From positions 186,001 to 250,000 of the forward strand of contig NZ_JAKCFI010000008.1 in the NCBI RefSeq assembly GCF_021412625.1: 64,000 nucleotides of DNA. The letters run 5' to 3'. Positions within the stretch are counted from its first letter, which is position 1. Every line of letters starts with the position of its first letter. The notes below the pieces were generated by a model. It had not been told where the DNA came from. It searched no databases and worked only from the letters and a program-made list of their open reading frames with translations. Positions 27,923 through 36,400 of this stretch are shown one piece after another. Source of the DNA: Myxococcus stipitatus. GTDB lineage: Bacteria > Myxococcota > Myxococcia > Myxococcales > Myxococcaceae. Both the position numbers and the translations under genes were made by a program.

Positions 27923-28990
27923 TCAGTGTTCGTGACGATGGTGGAGGTCGGACACGTGCGGATGGTCATGCGTCAGGGGCGCGTGCCGATGGAGATGGGA
28001 GTGCGGCTCCACGTCCGGGGTGCCAGGCGGATGCGCATGCTGGTGATGGTCGTCGTGGGCATGGACATGTTCATGCTCCAGCGCGGCGTGGGTATGCACA
28101 TGGGCATGTCGCTCTCGAAGCAGCAGGACCACGCCTCCCGCCATCAGTCCGCCCGCGAGAAGGTCCAGGAGTCGCAGGTGCTCGCCCAGGAGCGGTATCG
28201 AAACCAGGGCGCCCACGAAGGGGGCCGTGGCGAAGTAGGCGGCCTCTCGCGCGGCGCCCACCAGCCGCAGGGCGTAGGCATCGAGCACGATGGAGACGCC
28301 GTAGCTGGCGAACCCGAGCACCAGGGTCGCCCCCAGGACGGAGCCCCCGGGCATGGGCTGCCCGGTGAGCAAGGCGAGCACGAGCGTGCAGGCCCCCGAA
28401 CCGAGCGCCTTGATGCGGACCAACGCGAGCGGGTCCTTGAGGGACAGTCGCTGGGTGAGGTTGTTGTCCACGGCCCAGGCAAGGCAGGCCCCGGCCAGGG
28501 CCAGGATGCCGAGCACGTCGCCTCGCAGCTCCCCCTCCTGGAGTCCCAGGACCGCGGCGCCGGCCATGATGAGCCCGGCGGCGAGCGCTCCGGCGCGGCC
28601 CAGGTGCTCGCCGAAGACGAGGAGGGCCAGGAGGATGGTGAAGGGACCTTCCAGATTGAGGAGCAGGGAGGCGGCCACCCCCGACAAACGCTCCAGGCCC
28701 ACCAGCATCAGGACCGGCCCCACGATGCCACCACAGAGGATGACCCCCAGGAGCAGGGGAACGTCCTTGCCCGTCAGGCGCGCCTCGCGCTCTTCGGGGG
28801 AGTTGGGGCGCAGCCCTCGAATCCACACGAGCGCCGTCAGCCCCAGGCCCCCTCCCAGATAGAGGAGCGAGGCCAACACCAACGGCGTACTGGCGGGAAG
28901 CAGCAGCTTGGCCACGGGCGCGCTCACGCCGAAGAGGGCCGCGGCGGCCAGCCCCAGGGCTGCGCCAGCGACTCGTGGGGATATCGACAC
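27923..28990 (-). CDS. DMT/EamA-family transporter with a histidine-rich tail
   Basis: 355 residues. Ten predicted membrane segments in two EamA repeats (for example GAALGLAAAALFGVSAPVAK and LLNLEGPFTILLALLVFGEHL) occupy residues 1-293. The remaining 61 residues contain 23 His plus several Asp/Glu, in HxH and HH pairs, a strong metal-binding tail presumably in the cytoplasm. EamA proteins usually move metabolites or amino acids, but the tail and the divergent metal-efflux operon suggest metal transport or metal sensing. The start is GTG 28990 with AAGGAGGG seven bases upstream. The dyad at 29030-29048 lies just upstream, so it may be controlled by the same repressor. Confidence 0.85.
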   Translation of the reverse strand: MSISPRVAGAALGLAAAALFGVSAPVAKLLLPASTPLVLASLLYLGGGLGLTALVWIRGLRPNSPEEREARLTGKDVPLLLGVILCGGIVGPVLMLVGLERLSGVAASLLLNLEGPFTILLALLVFGEHLGRAGALAAGLIMAGAAVLGLQEGELRGDVLGILALAGACLAWAVDNNLTQRLSLKDPLALVRIKALGSGACTLVLALLTGQPMPGGSVLGATLVLGFASYGVSIVLDAYALRLVGAAREAAYFATAPFVGALVSIPLLGEHLRLLDLLAGGLMAGGVVLLLRERHAHVHTHAALEHEHVHAHDDHHQHAHPPGTPDVEPHSHLHRHAPLTHDHPHVSDLHHRHEH

Positions 28991-29029
28991 GGCTGTCCCT
29001 CCTTGGCTCGCCCGCCTCCGGGGCCCCCT

Positions 29030-29048
29030 CTACTATTGACGATAGTAG
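29030..29048. promoter_or_regulatory. Putative BlaI-type operator 1
   Basis: Perfect seven-base arms CTACTAT and ATAGTAG around a five-base centre. It lies between the divergent transporter and blaI-like genes, where an autoregulatory operator is expected. BlaI/MecI/CopY repressors bind dyads with TAC/GTA-type arms. The TTGACG candidate -35 of the blaI-like gene starts inside it. The same TACTA-N7-TAGTA core recurs at 30502. Confidence 0.7.
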
Positions 29049-29063
29049 ACCCCCGGGCATAGA
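29036..29063 (+). promoter_or_regulatory. Candidate promoter of the metal-efflux regulatory operon
   Basis: TTGACG (29036-29041) and CATAGA (29058-29063) are spaced by 16 bases. The -35 is embedded in operator 1, so a bound repressor would block it. Predicted transcription would start within a few bases of the GTG at 29073, which has no Shine-Dalgarno, so the message may be nearly leaderless. Confidence 0.45.
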
Positions 29064-29072
29064 ACCCGCTCC

Positions 29073-29465
29073 GTGAAGAAGCGCAACTGGGAGCCGCTCG
29101 GCACGTTGGAAGCGGCCGTGATGAAGGTCGCCTGGGCCCAATCGCCCGTCACGGCGCGCCAGGTGTGCGAGCGGATGACCGGTCGCGCGGAGCGCGCCTA
29201 CACGACCATCATGACCACGATGGACCGGCTGCACCGCAAGGGCCTGCTGGAGCGGGAGAAGGACGGCCTGGCGTGGCGCTACACCCCGGCCCTCTCCCAG
29301 CCCGAGTTCGAGAAGGCGCTGGCCGACGGGCTCGCGGCCGACATCCTCCAGTCGCATGGCGAGACGGCGCTGGCCGCATTCGTGGATGCCGCGGCGGACG
29401 TGGATGAGGCCCTGCTCGACCGGCTCTCGCAGCTCATCGCCGAGCGTCGACGGGGTCGACGATGA
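29073..29465 (+). CDS. BlaI/MecI/CopY-family repressor
   Basis: 130 residues. The N-terminal winged helix is characteristic: LGTLEAAVMKVAWAQSPVTARQVCERM, then YTTIMTTMDRLHRKGLLEREKDGLAWRYTP. A C-terminal helical dimerisation region follows (FVDAAADVDEALLDRLSQLIAERR). In BlaI and MecI, proteolysis near the junction of the domains releases the operator. Its stop overlaps the ATG of the M56 protease gene (ATGA), the classical repressor/antirepressor pairing. No beta-lactamase or cell-wall gene is near; the downstream genes are a heavy-metal RND pump. Function inferred: metal-dependent repressor of this operon and of the divergent transporter. Confidence 0.9.
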   Translation: MKKRNWEPLGTLEAAVMKVAWAQSPVTARQVCERMTGRAERAYTTIMTTMDRLHRKGLLEREKDGLAWRYTPALSQPEFEKALADGLAADILQSHGETALAAFVDAAADVDEALLDRLSQLIAERRRGRR

Positions 29466-30445
29466 CGGCCGCCCTGGCGTTTCTCCTGGAGTGCGCCGCC
29501 GTGACCGCCGCTGTCGGGACGCTGGCCTCGCTGCTGGTGTCGGCGCTCCTGGGCGCCTGGCCCTCGCGTGGGGGCCGGCCCGCCCTTCGCGCGGATGGAG
29601 CCTTCGTCCTGGGAACGCTGCCCGCCGTGGTGGCGCTGGCGGTGGTGGCCGCCGCCGCCGCGCCCTCGCTGTCCGCGATGCTGGGCTGGAGCCGGGACCA
29701 CTGCGGTGGCCATGGCCATCATCTCCACCTGTGCCTGCTGCACTCCTCGGGAGTGAGGCCGGTCCTCGCCGTGACGGGCGCGGCCGCGCTCGCGACGCTC
29801 CTCTTCCGAGCCGGTGGACTGGCGTGGCGCATCCTCCAGACGCGCTCCCGGCTCGCCGCGCTGGAGGCGCTGGGCGTTGCTCGGCACGGCCCCTTCCCGG
29901 TGGTGCTGGTTCCAGGGGCGCCAAGGCTGTGCCATGCGGCGGGAGTGCTCCGCCGCCGCGTCCTGCTGTCCGCCAGCATGGAGGAGGCCCTGACGCCTCG
30001 GCAACTGCGCTGCGTGCTGGCTCACGAGGAGGCCCACCTGCATCGACGCGACCCCCTGGCCTCCCTGATGCTCTGTGTCGCGGGGCTCTTCGCGCCACCG
30101 CCCCTGGCTCGCGGCTTCCTCGCGAGGTACCAGCTCGCGGCCGAGCAGGCCTGCGACGCGGAGGCGATGCGCGCTGTCGGAGACGGGATGGCCGTGGCGG
30201 AGGCCCTGGTGAAGATGGCGGGCCTCCAGCGAGGAGCTCGCGAGGTCGCCGCCGTGCCCGCCTTCGGAAAGCTGGCCCTGGAGGCGCGGGTGAAGGCCTT
30301 GCTGGATGAAGAGGCGCTCCAGCCCGGCGCCTCGCGTGCCCTCCTCCTGGGCGTGAGCGCGGCGACCGCGGTGCTCGTCCTCGCCCTGCTCCACGCGGCC
30401 AGTCTCCACCACGCGGTGGAGACCGCCCTCCATTTCATCTCCTGA
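29462..30445 (+). CDS. M56 (BlaR1-like) membrane metalloprotease with His/Cys-rich loop
   Basis: 327 residues. Transmembrane helices lie at about 5-31, 47-74, 100-125 and 343-like C-terminal hydrophobic stretch (about 296-316). The gluzincin motif HEEAH (H188, E189, H192) and the downstream E228-x3-D232 (AAEQACD) are intact. BlaR1 and MecR1 carry a penicillin-binding sensor domain of about 250 residues after the last helix; this protein has none. Instead the loop after the second helix reads DHCGGHGHHLHLCLLH (residues 79-94), six His and two Cys, an evident metal-binding site. I infer a metal-sensing protease that inactivates the BlaI-type repressor encoded just upstream. It is followed after 12 bases by the TolC gene. 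Confidence 0.87.
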   Translation: MTAALAFLLECAAVTAAVGTLASLLVSALLGAWPSRGGRPALRADGAFVLGTLPAVVALAVVAAAAAPSLSAMLGWSRDHCGGHGHHLHLCLLHSSGVRPVLAVTGAAALATLLFRAGGLAWRILQTRSRLAALEALGVARHGPFPVVLVPGAPRLCHAAGVLRRRVLLSASMEEALTPRQLRCVLAHEEAHLHRRDPLASLMLCVAGLFAPPPLARGFLARYQLAAEQACDAEAMRAVGDGMAVAEALVKMAGLQRGAREVAAVPAFGKLALEARVKALLDEEALQPGASRALLLGVSAATAVLVLALLHAASLHHAVETALHFIS

Positions 30446-30457
30446 ACGACCTGAGCG

Positions 30458-31753
30458 ATGGCCATGGCTCCACGCGCCCACCCTCATCTCACGCCCCCAC
30501 CTACTATCGCTGGTAGTATCCTTGTCCTCCTGCTCGCCAGCGGCGCCGCGGCGCAGCCCGCGCTCACCGAGGCGCGCTACGTGGAACGGGTCCTCCAAGG
30601 CAGTCTGGAGGCAAGGGTCGCCGAGGCCGAGGCGGAGCTGGAAAGGGCGGCGGCCGTGGGGGTCGGGCAGTGGCCCAATCCCTCCCTGGCGTGGCAGCGC
30701 GAGAAGGCGACGTCCGGCCTGGCGGATGGGGCGAGCCAGGACATCGTGAACATCTCCATTCCCCTGGTGCTCTCCGGCCGGCTCGGCCTGGCGCGGGAGG
30801 CCGCCTCCGACGGGGCCCGGGCCGCGGACGCGAACCTCGCCAGGGCCCGGGGCGCGCTGCGGCACGTGGCGACGCGCGCCTTCGCCGCGGTCCTCGCGAC
30901 ACGTGAGCGACGCGCCATCCTCGACGAGTCCCTGGCCGCCTTGGACCGCCTGGCGCAAGCCATCGCCGTGCGCGAGCGCGCCGGGGAGGCAGCGGGCTAC
31001 GACCGGCTGCGCATCGAAGCGGAGGCCGCCGCGGTCGAGGACGCACGAAGCGGCGCGGGACTCGAGGAGCGGCGGGCCCTGACGGAGGCCCTGCGGCTGC
31101 TGGGGCCCGCGACGAAGTCACTGCCTCCGCTCCAGGGGCCGCTGGCCGCGGAGCGCCCCCTGCCTTCGGCGGACGTGCTCCGGCTGGAGCTGGAATCCCG
31201 CCGCGCGGACGCGCGGGCGCTGGAGTGGGAGGCGCGAGCGGCACGGACCGCGAGCCGCGCGGCGGGGCGCGGATGGATTCCGGACCCGACGGTGTATGGC
31301 GGGGTCCAACTGCTCGACCTCGGACGTCCAGGCGAGGGAGCCGGGTACGTGGTGGGGCTGACCCTCCCGCTGCCCCTCTTCGAGCGACAGCAGGGCCCCC
31401 GGGCGCAGGCCGAGGCCCGCGAGCGGCTCGCCCGAGCGCGGCGCGCCGAGCTGCTGGACGTCGCCCACGCGCGACTCACGCTGGCGCTGGCGGAGGTGAC
31501 GGAGCGCCGAGAGCGGCGCGCGCGGCAGCGGGAGGGCGCGCTGAAGCGCGCGGAGGCGCTGCGCGACATCGCGGAGGCGGCCTACCGAGGGGGAAGCGCG
31601 GACCTCCTCGTCCTCATGGACGCCGAGCGGACGGCCCGCGAGGCACGACTGACCGCGGTGGACCTCGCGCTCGACGTCGTCGAAGCCGAAGCAGACCTCC
31701 TTCTACTCGCGGGCGCCTGGGATGGCGCCGACGCCGGGAGCGCCCAGCCATGA
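30458..31753 (+). CDS. TolC-family outer-membrane factor of a heavy-metal efflux pump
   Basis: 431 residues. The signal peptide (TIAGSILVLLLASGAAA, cleavage near residue 32) is followed by the two repeated TolC coiled-coil/beta-barrel halves: PNPSLAWQREK, FAAVLATRERRAILDES, YDRLRIEAEAAAVEDA, then VGLTLPLPLFERQQGPRAQAEAR and AYRGGSADLLVLMDAERTAREA (motif quoted as family context). It corresponds to CzcC/CusC, the outer-membrane exit duct. Start ATG 30458 has no clear Shine-Dalgarno. An operator-like dyad (30502-30518) sits inside the signal-peptide codons. Its stop overlaps the start of the adaptor gene (ATGA). Confidence 0.9.
   Translation: MAMAPRAHPHLTPPPTIAGSILVLLLASGAAAQPALTEARYVERVLQGSLEARVAEAEAELERAAAVGVGQWPNPSLAWQREKATSGLADGASQDIVNISIPLVLSGRLGLAREAASDGARAADANLARARGALRHVATRAFAAVLATRERRAILDESLAALDRLAQAIAVRERAGEAAGYDRLRIEAEAAAVEDARSGAGLEERRALTEALRLLGPATKSLPPLQGPLAAERPLPSADVLRLELESRRADARALEWEARAARTASRAAGRGWIPDPTVYGGVQLLDLGRPGEGAGYVVGLTLPLPLFERQQGPRAQAEARERLARARRAELLDVAHARLTLALAEVTERRERRARQREGALKRAEALRDIAEAAYRGGSADLLVLMDAERTAREARLTAVDLALDVVEAEADLLLLAGAWDGADAGSAQP
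30502..30518. promoter_or_regulatory. Putative BlaI-type operator 2, inside the TolC coding start
   Basis: TACTA-N7-TAGTA, the same core and spacing as operator 1, within codons 15-21 of the TolC gene. A repressor bound here could act as a roadblock between the regulatory genes and the pump genes. It could also be chance, since only the core matches fully. Confidence 0.5.
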
Positions 31754-33402
31754 GCCCTTCTCGAATCCTCGCCGCGGCCCTCGCCACGTGCGTCCTCGCC
31801 ACGTGCGTCCTCGCCATGTCCTGCAAGGAGCACGGACATGATGGACAACAGGCCCATGAGCACGGAGGCGACGGCGCGCATGGCCATGATGACCACGACA
31901 AGGGCGGCGCGGCCGACGCGACGGAGCCGGAGCGCCCGGCCGTCTCCGTCACCGTGTACCAGGACGGCCTGGAGTTGTTCATGGAGTACCCGGCGCTGGT
32001 GGTGGGACAGCCCTCGCCACTGGTGGCGCACTTCACGGACGCGCGAGACGCGGACGGCTTCGAGGTCGTGACGAAGGGACGGGTGACGGCCACCCTCCGG
32101 CACGCGGATGGCTTCGAGGAACACTTCGTCGCGGAGCGGCTCTTGCGCGACGGCATCTTCAAGCCCGAGGTCCGCCCCACGAAGGCCGGCGAGGCGAGGC
32201 TGGTCCTGCGACTGGAGGGCGAGCAGCTCTCGGGGACGGTGGACGCGGGCAAGGTGAGGGTGTTCTCCACCGTGGCCGCCTCCGCGGCCGCCGCGCCTCC
32301 CGAGGAGCCGGGGGAGCCCACCGTGCCGTTCCTCAAGGAGCAGCAGTGGAAGACTCAGTACGCCACGGCCATCGCGGAGTCGCGCGTGCTCCAGGGGGGT
32401 GTGCGCGCCAATGGAGAGCTCAAGCCCGTGGCCGGGCAGGCCGCGGAGCTGGCCGCCCCGGTGATGGGGCAAATCCCGCTCGTCGGGCCCGTGCCCCATC
32501 TGGGACAGGTGGTGAGGAAGGGAGAGGTCCTGGCGCGGCTGGCCCCCGTCACCCTGGCCGGCACGACGGACCTGGCCACCGTGGAGCTGGAGGCCGCCCG
32601 CGCTCGCGCCGAGCTGGGGCTGGCCGAGCGCGAGGTGGCCCGGGCCGAGGAGATGCTCGCGGCCAAGGCCATCCCCGAGAAGCAGCTCGACGGCGCTCGG
32701 GTGGCGCGGGAGGTCGCGGCGGCCCGCGCGTCCGCGGCGGAGCGTCAGCTCGCCCTGTACCGTGGCACCCAACACGGAGCGGGCGGGCCCGGAGGCGCGG
32801 CCTTCGAGCTGCGCTCCCCGTTGGACGGGGTGGTGTCGTTCGCGGACGTGACGCCCGGGGCCGTGGTGGAGCCAGGCAAGCGGCTCGTGGCCGTCATCAA
32901 CCCCACGCGGCTGTGGCTCGAGGCCAGGGTGTACGAGGCGGACGCGCCCAGGGTGGAGCGCACGCCGGGGGCGGCGTTCACGGTGGCGGGCTTCTCGCGA
33001 GAGTTCACCGTGGACGAAACGACGGGACGCCGCGTCGCGGTGGGCAGCGTCGTGGACCCCGGCACACGCACGGTCCCCGTGCTCTTCGAGCTGCTCAACC
33101 CCGAAGGCCGCCTCAAGCCCGGCATGTTCGCCAAGGTGATGCTCTTCACGGGGGAGACGGTGCGCGCGGTCGCCATCCCGGAGTCAGCGGTGGTGGACGA
33201 CAACGGCAGGCCCACCGTCTTCGTCATGGACGGCGGCGAATCCTTCTTCAAGCGCGCCATCCGCCCCGGTGTTCGTTCCGGAGGATGGGTGCAGGTGCTG
33301 GACGGAGTGAAGGAGGGCGAGCGAGTCGTCTCGCGCGGAGCCTACGAACTCAAGCTGTCCACCGCCACCGGGGCGATTCCCGAGCACGGCCACCAGCACT
33401 GA
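31750..33402 (+). CDS. CzcB/CusB-type periplasmic adaptor, His-rich lipoprotein
   Basis: 550 residues. The N-terminus has a hydrophobic stretch with three possible lipobox cysteines (C14, C19, C25). A His/Asp-rich segment follows (KEHGHDGQQAHEHGGDGAHG and onward to about residue 52). Residues of about 60-175 look like a YtkA/FixH-type beta-sandwich, and then come lipoyl, alpha-hairpin, beta-barrel and membrane-proximal adaptor domains. The C-terminus ends EHGHQH. The His-rich ends and extra N-terminal domain fit heavy-metal RND adaptors that hand metal to the pump. Translation is coupled to the TolC gene by ATGA, and the pump gene follows after 13 bases. Confidence 0.9.
   Translation: MSPSRILAAALATCVLATCVLAMSCKEHGHDGQQAHEHGGDGAHGHDDHDKGGAADATEPERPAVSVTVYQDGLELFMEYPALVVGQPSPLVAHFTDARDADGFEVVTKGRVTATLRHADGFEEHFVAERLLRDGIFKPEVRPTKAGEARLVLRLEGEQLSGTVDAGKVRVFSTVAASAAAAPPEEPGEPTVPFLKEQQWKTQYATAIAESRVLQGGVRANGELKPVAGQAAELAAPVMGQIPLVGPVPHLGQVVRKGEVLARLAPVTLAGTTDLATVELEAARARAELGLAEREVARAEEMLAAKAIPEKQLDGARVAREVAAARASAAERQLALYRGTQHGAGGPGGAAFELRSPLDGVVSFADVTPGAVVEPGKRLVAVINPTRLWLEARVYEADAPRVERTPGAAFTVAGFSREFTVDETTGRRVAVGSVVDPGTRTVPVLFELLNPEGRLKPGMFAKVMLFTGETVRAVAIPESAVVDDNGRPTVFVMDGGESFFKRAIRPGVRSGGWVQVLDGVKEGERVVSRGAYELKLSTATGAIPEHGHQH
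31781..31810 (+). repeat. 15-bp tandem duplication in the adaptor lipobox region
   Basis: Two perfect copies of TCGCCACGTGCGTCC, followed by a partial third, in frame. They duplicate the residues LATCV so that consecutive candidate lipobox cysteines occur at positions 14, 19 and 25. Confidence 0.8.
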
Positions 33403-33415
33403 GAGCACGCCCCTC

Positions 33416-36400
33416 ATGAATCGCCTCATCCGCTGGTCCATCGACAACCGCCTGCTGGTGGTCGCCTCCTCCGCGCTCCTGCTGGTGCTGGGCATCCAGG
33501 TGGCCCGGGACATGCCGGTGGACGTCTTCCCGGACCTCACCGCCCCCACCGTCACCGTCCTCACCGAGGCCCACGGCCTGGCGCCCGAGGAGGTGGAGAC
33601 CCTCGTCACGTTCCCCATCGAGACGGCCGTCAACGGCGCCACCGGCGTGCGCCGGGTGCGCTCCGCCTCGGGCGTGGGCATCTCCATCGTCTGGGTGGAG
33701 TTCGAGTGGGGCACCGACATCTACACCGCGCGCCAGGTGGTGAACGAGAAGCTCCAGCTCGTCGCCGCCCAGCTCCCACCCGACGTGCCCCCGCCCTCCA
33801 TGGCCCCCATCTCCTCCGTCATGGGGGAGATTCTCTTCCTCTCCGTGTCATGGAAGGAGGAGGCCCTGGCGAAGGACGCGGAGGGCCGCCAGGCCCAGAT
33901 GATGGAGGCGAGAGGCACCGCGGACTGGGTGCTTCGCAAGCGGCTGCTGTCCGTGCCGGGCGTCTCGCAGGTGGTGCCCATTGGTGGAGCGGTGAAGCAG
34001 TACCAGGTGCTCCTGCGTCCGGAGGCCCTGCAGGCGCTCGGCGTCTCCTTCGAGCAGGTCGCGAACGCGCTGCGCACGACGAACCACAACGCCTCGGGTG
34101 GCTTCTACGTGCAGGGCGGCCAGGAATACCTGCTGCGCGCGGTGGGACGGGCGAAGGGCGTGGAGGACCTGGCGGGGACCGTCGTCGCGGTGCGCTCGGG
34201 TGTGCCCATCACCGTGGGACAGGTGGCCGACGTGCGGGTGGGACCTCGCATCAAGCGTGGGGAGGGCAGCGCCAACGCGACGCCGGCCGTCATCCTGGCG
34301 GTGATGAAGCAGCCCGACTCGAACACGCTGGAGCTGACCGGGCGGCTGGACGCCGTGCTGGACGAGGTCCAGGCCACGCTGCCCGCGGGCATGGTGGTGG
34401 GCCGGAACATCTTCCGGCAGTCGGACTTCATCTCCGTCGCGGTGCGCAACGTGTCGGTGGCGCTCCGGGATGGGGCGGTGCTCGTGGCCGTCATCCTGCT
34501 CGTGTTCCTCATGAACGCGCGGGCCACGTTCATCTCGTTGACCGCCATTCCCCTGTCGCTGGTCGCCGCGGTGCTGGCGCTCGAGGCGCTGGGGGTGACC
34601 CTCAACACCATGACGATTGGCGGACTCACCATCGCCATCGGCGCCATGGTGGACGACGCCATCATCGACGTGGAGAACGTCTTCCGGCGCCTGCGGGAGA
34701 ACGCGCACCTCCCGGAGGGGCGGCGCAAGCCCGCGCTGGAGGTCATCTTCCAGGCGTCCGTGGAGGTGCGGCACGCCATCGTCTTCGCCACCCTCATCAT
34801 CATCCTCGTCTTCCTGCCGCTCTTCTTCCTGTCGGGCCTGGAGGGCCGGATGCTGGCGCCGCTGGGGCTGGCGTATATCGTCGCCATCGCCGCGTCGCTG
34901 GTGGTGGCGGTGACGCTGACGCCCGCCCTGTGCGCCTATCTGCTGCCGCGAGCCCGGGCGCTGGGCGCGGAAGAGGGACCCGTGCTGCGCTGGCTCAAGG
35001 AGCGCTACCGGCCGTTGTTGCAGGCGGCGCTCGCCCGTCCGAGGCCCGTCCTGGCCGGGGCCGCGCTGGCGTTGCTGGCGACCCTGGCCATCGTTCCGTT
35101 CCTGGGCCGCTCCTTCCTGCCCGAGTTCAACGAAGGCACGCTCACCCTCAACGTCGTCACGCTGCCGGGCACCTCGCTGGAGGAGTCGGACAGGCTGGGC
35201 CGTCGGGTGGAGCAGGTGCTGCTGACCTTTCCCGAGGTGGTGTCCACGGCACGGCGAACAGGGCGCGCGGAGCTGGACGAGCATGCCCAGGACGTCAACG
35301 CGGCGGAACTGGACGTCGGGCTGGACCTCTCGCGGGGGTCTCGGGACAAGCAATCGCTGATGGAGGCGATGCGCAAGGCACTGGCGCAGGTGCCTGGAGT
35401 CGTCGTCACCATGGGTCAGCCGCTCAGCCACCGCATCGACCACATGCTGTCGGGGACGCGGGCCAACATCGCGTTGAAGCTCTATGGCGATGACCTGGAC
35501 CAGCTGCGCACGCTGGCCGAGCAGGTGAAGCGGGTCGCCGAGAGCACGGCGGGCGCGGTGGACGTGGCCATCGAACAGCAGGTGGATATTCCAGAGCTGG
35601 AGATACGCACGGACCGGGAAGCGGTGGCCCGCCATGGGCTCACCACGGGCGCGGTCGCGGAAGCAGTCGAGCGGGCCTTCGCCGGGGAGACGGTGGGCAC
35701 GGTGCTGGAGGGACAACGGGTCGTGGACATCGCCGTGCGGCTGGATGATGCGTCGCGGGCGGACGTGGACACCATCGCCTCCACCCTGGTGGACACGCCC
35801 CTGGGGCCGCCCATCCCGCTGAAGATGCTGGCGAGCCTCACGCGCGAGTCGGGCCCCAACACCATCAGTCGCGAGGGCGTGCAGCGGAAGATGGTGGTGC
35901 AGGCCAATGTCGCGGGCAGGGACCTGTCCGCCGTGGTGGACGACCTGCGGGCTCGAATCACCCGCGAGGTGCCCATGCCCTCGGGGTACTACGTGGACTA
36001 CGGCGGCCAGTTCGAGAGCGCGGAGGAGGCCACGCGCTCCATCGCCTGGCTGAGCGTGGCCGTGGTGGTGGGCATCTTCCTGCTGTTGGTGGTGGCCTTC
36101 GGCTCGGTGCGCAACTCGCTGCTCACCCTCATCAACCTCCCGCTGGCGCTCATTGGAGGAGTCGTGGCGGTCGCGCTGACCTCGGGCGTGGTGAGCGTGG
36201 CCTCGCTGGTGGGCTTCATCACCTTGTTCGGCATCGCCACGCGCAACGGCATCCTCATGGTGAGCCATTACGAGCACTTGATGGGCGAGGAAGGAAAGGG
36301 CCTCGAGGAAGCCGTGGTGCAGGGCTCCCTGGAACGGCTGGCGCCCGTGCTGATGACGGCGCTGTGCGCCGGGCTGGCGCTGGTTCCGCTCGTCATCGCG

